Made by a program: the position numbers and the translations under genes | The notes under the pieces: generated by a model | Databases searched by the model: none | Seen by the model: the letters and a program-made list of their open reading frames with translations, nothing else | Told to the model about the DNA's origin: nothing | Shown here: in pieces, positions 60,622-64,000 of the stretch | Layout: each line of letters opens with the position of its first letter | Numbering within the stretch: position 1 is the stretch's first letter | Origin: Primorskyibacter sedentarius | Lineage (GTDB): Bacteria > Pseudomonadota > Alphaproteobacteria > Rhodobacterales > Rhodobacteraceae | Length of the DNA stretch: 64,000 bases | Assembly: GCF_004342065.1 (NCBI RefSeq) | Contig: NZ_SLZU01000009.1 | Span: 112,397-176,396, forward strand | Direction of reading: 5' to 3'

Positions 60622-61401
60622 ATGAAGTTTTCAGCCAATCTGGGGTTTCTCTGGACCGAGTTGCCACTTGTTGACGCGATCCGCGCGGCAAAGGACGCCG
60701 GTTTCGCTGCGGTCGAGTGCCACTGCCCATATGATACGCCGGCCGAAGAGGTGGCGGCGGCTCTGCAAGAAACGGGTCTGCCCATGCTGGGCATCAATAC
60801 GGTGCGTGGGGCGGAGCCGGGCGATATGGGCCTGTCGGCTGTGCCCGGACGGCAAACCGAGGCCCGTGCCGCCATTGATCAGGCGGCGGATTACGCCTGC
60901 GCCATCGGGGCAGGGGCCATCCACGTGATGGCCGGGATCTCCGAGGGGCCAGAGGCGCATCAGGCGTTTCTGGACGCCCTGCGCTATGCCCGGACGCGGG
61001 TGGACGACGATATCACCATCCTGATTGAACCGCTGAACCGCCACGATGCGCCGGGATATTTTCTGAAAACGACCGACCAGGCCCGCGCCATCATCGAGGC
61101 GTTGAACCTCTCAGGCATCAAACTGATGTTTGATTGCTACCATGTGGGCCGGACCGAAGGCGACGTGACCACGCGGATGAAAGACCTGTTGCCGATCATC
61201 GGCCATATTCAATTCGCATCCGTCCCTGACCGGGGCGCGCCGGATCACGGTGAGATCGCCTATGAAGCAGTATTCAGAACCGTCGCCGCGCTCGGCTGGA
61301 CCCGCCCCTTGGGCGCAGAATACAAACCGGGCGGTGACACTGGCGCCAGCCTCGGTTGGATGCAAAGTCTCGCCCAAACCCGGCAGTCCCGCACAGATTA
61401 A
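60622..61401 (+). CDS. Hydroxypyruvate isomerase / OtnI-family TIM-barrel protein
   Basis: This 259-residue TIM-barrel isomerase has the N-terminal MKFSANLGFLWTELP strand, an IEPLNRHDAPGYFL active-site Glu, and a C-terminal AEYKPGGDTGASLGWM Glu. It is homologous to OtnI/Hyi. In tetronate pathways OtnI isomerises 2-oxo-tetronate, but no kinase (OtnK) or aldolase (OtnC) gene is next to it here. Confidence 0.82.
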   Translation: MKFSANLGFLWTELPLVDAIRAAKDAGFAAVECHCPYDTPAEEVAAALQETGLPMLGINTVRGAEPGDMGLSAVPGRQTEARAAIDQAADYACAIGAGAIHVMAGISEGPEAHQAFLDALRYARTRVDDDITILIEPLNRHDAPGYFLKTTDQARAIIEALNLSGIKLMFDCYHVGRTEGDVTTRMKDLLPIIGHIQFASVPDRGAPDHGEIAYEAVFRTVAALGWTRPLGAEYKPGGDTGASLGWMQSLAQTRQSRTD

Positions 61402-61724
61402 GATCATCCCGGTTGCGAGAGCTTTGAAGCCCGAAGGCCGAGAATGAACGCAATTTCCGCACTGCGGGACAAAGCCGTCGTTTGGCCCAAATGCTTCTAC
61501 GTCCGCTTGCGTCAATGTCACTGTGAAACGGGACTTAATCTGAATGGTAGTTATTGCGATTGCCATTGAGGCGGAGAAAGTACCTGAGGTGATCAGGGTC
61601 GAAGATGCGATTTCTGGAAAAACACCCAATTCGTTCTTGGTTGTATTAACTCTGGTTCATGCGCCAAATCAATAAACGGCCGCTCTAATTTGTAGCTATC
61701 TGCCGTTTCATTGGGTCCTGGAGC
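61402..61724. other. Gap without a supported gene (AT-richer)
   Basis: These ~320 bases after the isomerase gene are visibly less GC-rich than the preceding backbone. A weak minus-strand frame runs from GTG 61629 back into the antisense of the isomerase gene; it has no ribosome site, so I do not call it. No RNA gene or repeat is visible. Confidence 0.5.
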
Positions 61725-62189
61725 CTAGCTGCTCAACCAAAGCCGTAGACGAGATGGACTATTCTCATCTACGTCTGGCGAAACGTCGCAAATCACACCT
61801 GCGGAACCGACGCGTAGCCATTGAACATATCGGGCACCGGGCACATTGATGGAAAACTTGGATGGAACCTTGCGACCTGCGCGCCCTAACAACTTCTTTT
61901 TGCCAGAGTCCCATCTAAAGTGATCTTTTTCACGGAAATTGCCTGCACTTCGTCTGGCCGACCACGTTTCGAATGATGTCGCACCATGCGTGCAGTATTG
62001 GTAGCTGACCCCTAGTCGAAAAAAATACTCCCCTTGAGAGCGGGCTTCTACTCGCAAAGGCTCAAACGGTGGAGAAACGAATTCGCAAACATGTCCGGGC
62101 GTTACGAGGCTTTGAAAGCCCAGGACTAACGAAGTTTTTGTCAAGATCAGCATTATATTACGCACCCCTAGGGATAGCGAGAGCACCAT
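61725..62189 (-). CDS. Hypothetical protein with N-terminal hydrophobic segment
   Basis: This is a 154-residue open frame starting at ATG 62189, with a hydrophobic N-terminal segment (IMLILTKTSLVLGFQSLV) that could be a signal or a membrane anchor. The rest is basic and aromatic, with GEYFFRLGVSYQYCTHG and a later LGRAGRKVPSKF. I recognise no family. Base composition is AT-richer than its upstream neighbours, which suggests transfer. No operon partner lies within 80 bases; the tRNA-Tyr gene is upstream. Confidence 0.5.
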   Translation of the reverse strand: MVLSLSLGVRNIMLILTKTSLVLGFQSLVTPGHVCEFVSPPFEPLRVEARSQGEYFFRLGVSYQYCTHGATSFETWSARRSAGNFREKDHFRWDSGKKKLLGRAGRKVPSKFSINVPGARYVQWLRVGSAGVICDVSPDVDENSPSRLRLWLSS

Positions 62190-62276
62190 CCCTTTGCCAT
62201 GTACAGGAACGAGACTTCAGATAAATGCACACGGATTAAACCTGAATGCTCATTAGCCGTACCTGAATATTATGTT

Positions 62277-62361
62277 TGGTGGGGAGTCTAGGATTCGAAC
62301 CTAGGTGGGTTGCCCCAACGGATTTACAGTCCGCCGCATTTGACCGCTCTGCCAACTCCCC
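62277..62361 (-). tRNA. tRNA-Tyr(GUA)
   Basis: The gene runs 85 bases on the minus strand with the encoded CCA at 62277-62279. The acceptor arm is GGGGAGT / ACTCCCC with an A discriminator. The anticodon stem holds the loop CTGTAAA with anticodon GTA (plus 62325-62327). A class II variable arm and a T arm with TTCGAAT are present. Confidence 0.95.
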
Positions 62362-62766
62362 TGAGCTGGTGCCTCGGCAGCGGGAAAATTACCAATCAAC
62401 ATGCTGCAACGATAGTTAGAGCTACCAAGGCAATAGATGGATCTAGTAGTGTATTGAAGTATGAAACAATCAACTAGCACCCATCATTCGGGCACTTTCG
62501 CGCCCGTTACATATATAAGGTATACTGAAAGTTCATCTGTTTCATTTGAGATCGATAATATGAAAAGAACTTCAGAACAACCCCCGAACCGGACATTAGC
62601 TGCATTGCGGAATTTCAGTACTTTTGGGCTCTCGCACTAAATCGCTTCGCGATATGGGCGCTTGTGGCGTGGGTTGCGCGTAGTCGGGATTTGTTTCGCG
62701 GATTGTGAAGTTGAGAGTTTGCTGTTGATCGAGGTGATTTTGCCTCGGTTGACAGAGGGTTTTCCC
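62362..62766. other. AT-rich gap upstream of the IS91-type recombinase
   Basis: This ~400-base stretch holds no gene I can support. A 26-codon frame (62560-62640, MKRTSEQPPNRTL...) could be a truncated remnant. The left end of the IS91-type element must lie within the last ~130 bases, but I cannot fix it without the matching right end. Confidence 0.5.
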
Positions 62767-63681
62767 ATGAACATTCAGCGTTCCAAAAATATCACTCCGC
62801 TGCGCGCACGCATGATCGCGGACATGACAGCGCGCAACCTTGGACCGGCGTCACAGGTCGGTCACTTGCGGGCCTGCAAGAGGTTCGCGGCCTGGTTGGA
62901 ACGATCTCCTGAGACAGCTGAGCCGGATGATGTCCGTGACTTCCAGCAGCATTTGATTGAGACTGGCACCAGCATCTGCACGCGCAATCGCACGATGACC
63001 GGGGTGAAGTTTCTGTTCCGGGTCACGCTGCGCAGGCATGATCTGGTAGCGGAGATCTTTAGCCTGAAGGAGCCCGTCAAGATTCCGCTGGTACTGAGCC
63101 GCAACGAGGTCAAACGCATCTTGCTTATGGCTCCGAGCCTGAAGGCGCGCGTGATGCTGTCCTTGGCCTATGGCTGCGGGATGCGCGCGGGCGAAGTCGT
63201 TCGGCTGCGGGTCGGCGACATTGACGGAGAACAAGAGATCATCCGCATCGTGCAGTCCAAGGGGCGCAAGGATCGCAATGTGATGTTGCCCGGTGATATT
63301 CTTGGGCTGTTGCGCGATTGGTGGAAGGAACGCCCAAGCAGTCAGGACAATGGCGTGGCGGGCCCGGACCGGGTGATATTCCCCGGATACAATGGCAAGC
63401 ATCTGTCGCCGCGCCAGATCTCGCGCCTGTTCAAGCAGGCTGCAAAGGCGGCGGCCATCACCAAGCCAGTCACGTTGCATACGTTGCGCCACTCCTTCGC
63501 GACACACTTGCTGGAACGAGGAGTGGATATCCGGGTCATACAGGCGCTGTTGGGGCATACCAAACTGACTACGACGGCGCGCTATGCCAGCGTCGCGACC
63601 GGCATGATCTCTGCCGTAGAGAGCCCATTGGATAACCTGGGCCAAACCAAGCGCAAAAAGAGTAAGAAAGGCGCGCCATAA
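62767..63681 (+). CDS. IS91-associated tyrosine recombinase
   Basis: This 304-residue site-specific recombinase/integrase has an N-terminal SAM-like domain (residues ~1-85) and a catalytic domain with the Arg in YGCGMRAGEVVRL. The HxLRHSFATHLLE box, LGHTKLTTTARYAS (His and Tyr) and a basic C-terminus complete it. Start 62767 (MNIQRSKNITPLRARM) is used; an upstream in-frame extension is rejected. This protein type is encoded as the first ORF of many IS91-family elements, followed directly by a HUH transposase, as here. Confidence 0.87.
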   Translation: MNIQRSKNITPLRARMIADMTARNLGPASQVGHLRACKRFAAWLERSPETAEPDDVRDFQQHLIETGTSICTRNRTMTGVKFLFRVTLRRHDLVAEIFSLKEPVKIPLVLSRNEVKRILLMAPSLKARVMLSLAYGCGMRAGEVVRLRVGDIDGEQEIIRIVQSKGRKDRNVMLPGDILGLLRDWWKERPSSQDNGVAGPDRVIFPGYNGKHLSPRQISRLFKQAAKAAAITKPVTLHTLRHSFATHLLERGVDIRVIQALLGHTKLTTTARYASVATGMISAVESPLDNLGQTKRKKSKKGAP

Positions 63682-63687
63682 CCCGGG

Positions 63688-63869
63688 TTGGCACGTTCAA
63701 ATCTGGAAGTTGCGGATACCTTCCGCGACTATGGGGCTGCGTATCGTATGGCCAATGTGGGCCATATCAGCCTTGTTCAGCTAAAGGTCATGAGCGCCAT
63801 TGAGCGCTGCCGTACTGCGGCGCTTGGCGGACATGTTACGGGCTGTGAGGACTGCGGACATGACCACAT
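63688..63869 (+). pseudogene. IS91-type transposase, truncated by insertion
   Basis: TTG 63688 opens a frame reading MARSNLEVADTFRDYGAAYR, then LVQLKVMSAIERCRTAALGG and the zinc motif GCEDCGHDHI. This is the conserved N-terminus of IS91 HUH transposases. The coding sequence stops matching at 63869, where TGAACCGCC begins an IS3-type end, so only about 60 codons remain of a usual ~400. Confidence 0.8.
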
Positions 63870-64000
63870 TGAACCGCCCCGGGTTTACCGGAGAGTAAAA
63901 CTCTCAAAAGGTGAGCCTCATGACAAACAAGAAACATACCCCGAGCTACACGGCCGAGTTCCGCACGCGCGGCGTTCGGCTTTTCCGCGAACATCGTTCT
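63870..64000 (+). mobile_element. IS3-family insertion sequence, left end (continues past the window)
   Basis: It begins with TGAACCGCCCCGGGTTTACC, a TGA-starting terminal sequence typical of IS3 elements, inserted into the IS91 transposase gene. The orfA frame starts 50 bases in. The right end lies beyond the window. Confidence 0.75.
63920..64000 (+). CDS. IS3-family transposase OrfA, 3' truncated by window end
   Basis: ATG 63920 reads MTNKKHTPSYTAEFRTRGVR and continues LFREH; the SYTAEFRxRGVRLFREHR motif is typical of the OrfA helix-turn-helix protein of IS3-family elements. Only 27 codons are visible. Confidence 0.78.
   Translation, partial: MTNKKHTPSYTAEFRTRGVRLFREHRS

Larger units (their letters stand above)
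62767..63869 (+). mobile_element. IS91-family-like element, 3' end disrupted
   Basis: It consists of a tyrosine recombinase gene followed seven bases later by the 5' part of an IS91-type transposase gene. The right end is removed by an IS3-family insertion at ~63870; the left end lies upstream of 62767 and is not resolved. IS91 elements move by rolling-circle transposition and leave no target duplication, so the ends are hard to see. Confidence 0.75.

Noticed and set aside
61111..61629. 172-codon minus-strand frame after the isomerase gene
   Set aside because: Its start is GTG without a ribosome site and over half of it is antisense to the isomerase gene.
62560..62640. 26-codon frame MKRTSEQPPNRTL
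   Set aside because: Too short and isolated; may be a remnant, but nothing supports expression.
62277..63681. tRNA-Tyr plus tyrosine recombinase as a tRNA-integrated island
   Set aside because: The tRNA 3' end points away from the recombinase, no copy of its 3' end is seen elsewhere in the window, and the recombinase pairs with an IS91 transposase.

Overview
The window is a GC-rich bacterial chromosome segment, and its gene content and order point to an alphaproteobacterium of the Rhodobacteraceae (Roseobacter group). The support comes from the nuoLMN-birA-coaX-rnj run, the glyQ...glyS-ppdK cluster, the tatABC / surE-pcm-LysM-LytM neighbourhood, an aa3-type ctaD with a nearby DUF2244 gene, and a DUF1127 protein. 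Species cannot be fixed from this sequence alone. Almost all of the window is housekeeping backbone. Only the last ~2.5 kb (from about 61.4 kb) looks acquired.

Layout. 0-7.8 kb (+): the end of the complex I operon (nuoL partial, nuoM, nuoN), then biotin ligase, type III pantothenate kinase and RNase J. 7.8-14.4 kb (-): a decayed ORF, an RhlE-like DEAD-box helicase, two overlapping paralogous glycosyltransferases and release factor 3. 14.5-17.7 kb (+): an atypical SDR, an AlkC-type DNA glycosylase and an orphan ferric-type ABC ATPase. A WYL regulator (-) is followed by tatABC plus a DUF815 ATPase (+). These converge on surE-pcm-LysM/LytM lipoprotein (-). 24-28.6 kb (-): an SDR, a small PilP/GspC-like protein, purF and a SPOR/peptidoglycan-binding protein with a protease fold that lacks the catalytic serine.

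28.8-40.3 kb (+): glyQ, an FkbM methyltransferase, a DUF6446-like protein, glyS, a PPDK homologue, a SleB-type cell-wall hydrolase, an extended folB, folP and glmM. 40.5-44.8 kb: an EamA transporter and ilvC (-), divergent from two overlapping Lrp/AsnC regulators followed by a class V aminotransferase (+). An imperfect palindrome lies in the divergent gap. 44.9-55 kb: a UbiH-like monooxygenase, a HAD phosphatase, a GntR regulator, a BcsA-like glycosyltransferase with a 5-bp duplication that frameshifts its N-terminus, carA, YqeY, a further glycosyltransferase, DUF2244 and ctaD.

An FNR-like box lies between ctaD and the DUF1127 gene at ~55 kb. Next come lipB, a lipid-kinase homologue, a metallophosphoesterase and tRNA-Leu(GAG). 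A sugar-acid trio follows: an iron-type dehydrogenase, an LtnD-like dehydrogenase and an OtnI/Hyi-like isomerase. The final AT-richer stretch holds an orphan protein, tRNA-Tyr(GUA) and an IS91-type element (tyrosine recombinase plus HUH transposase) whose transposase gene is cut by an IS3-family element running off the window end.

No clearly new multi-gene system (defence island, CRISPR array, biosynthetic cluster) was found. The most unusual items are the 5-bp frameshift in the glycosyltransferase, the serine-less protease-like protein, the FolB fusion, the FNR/DUF1127 leader region, and the incomplete tetronate-like pathway.
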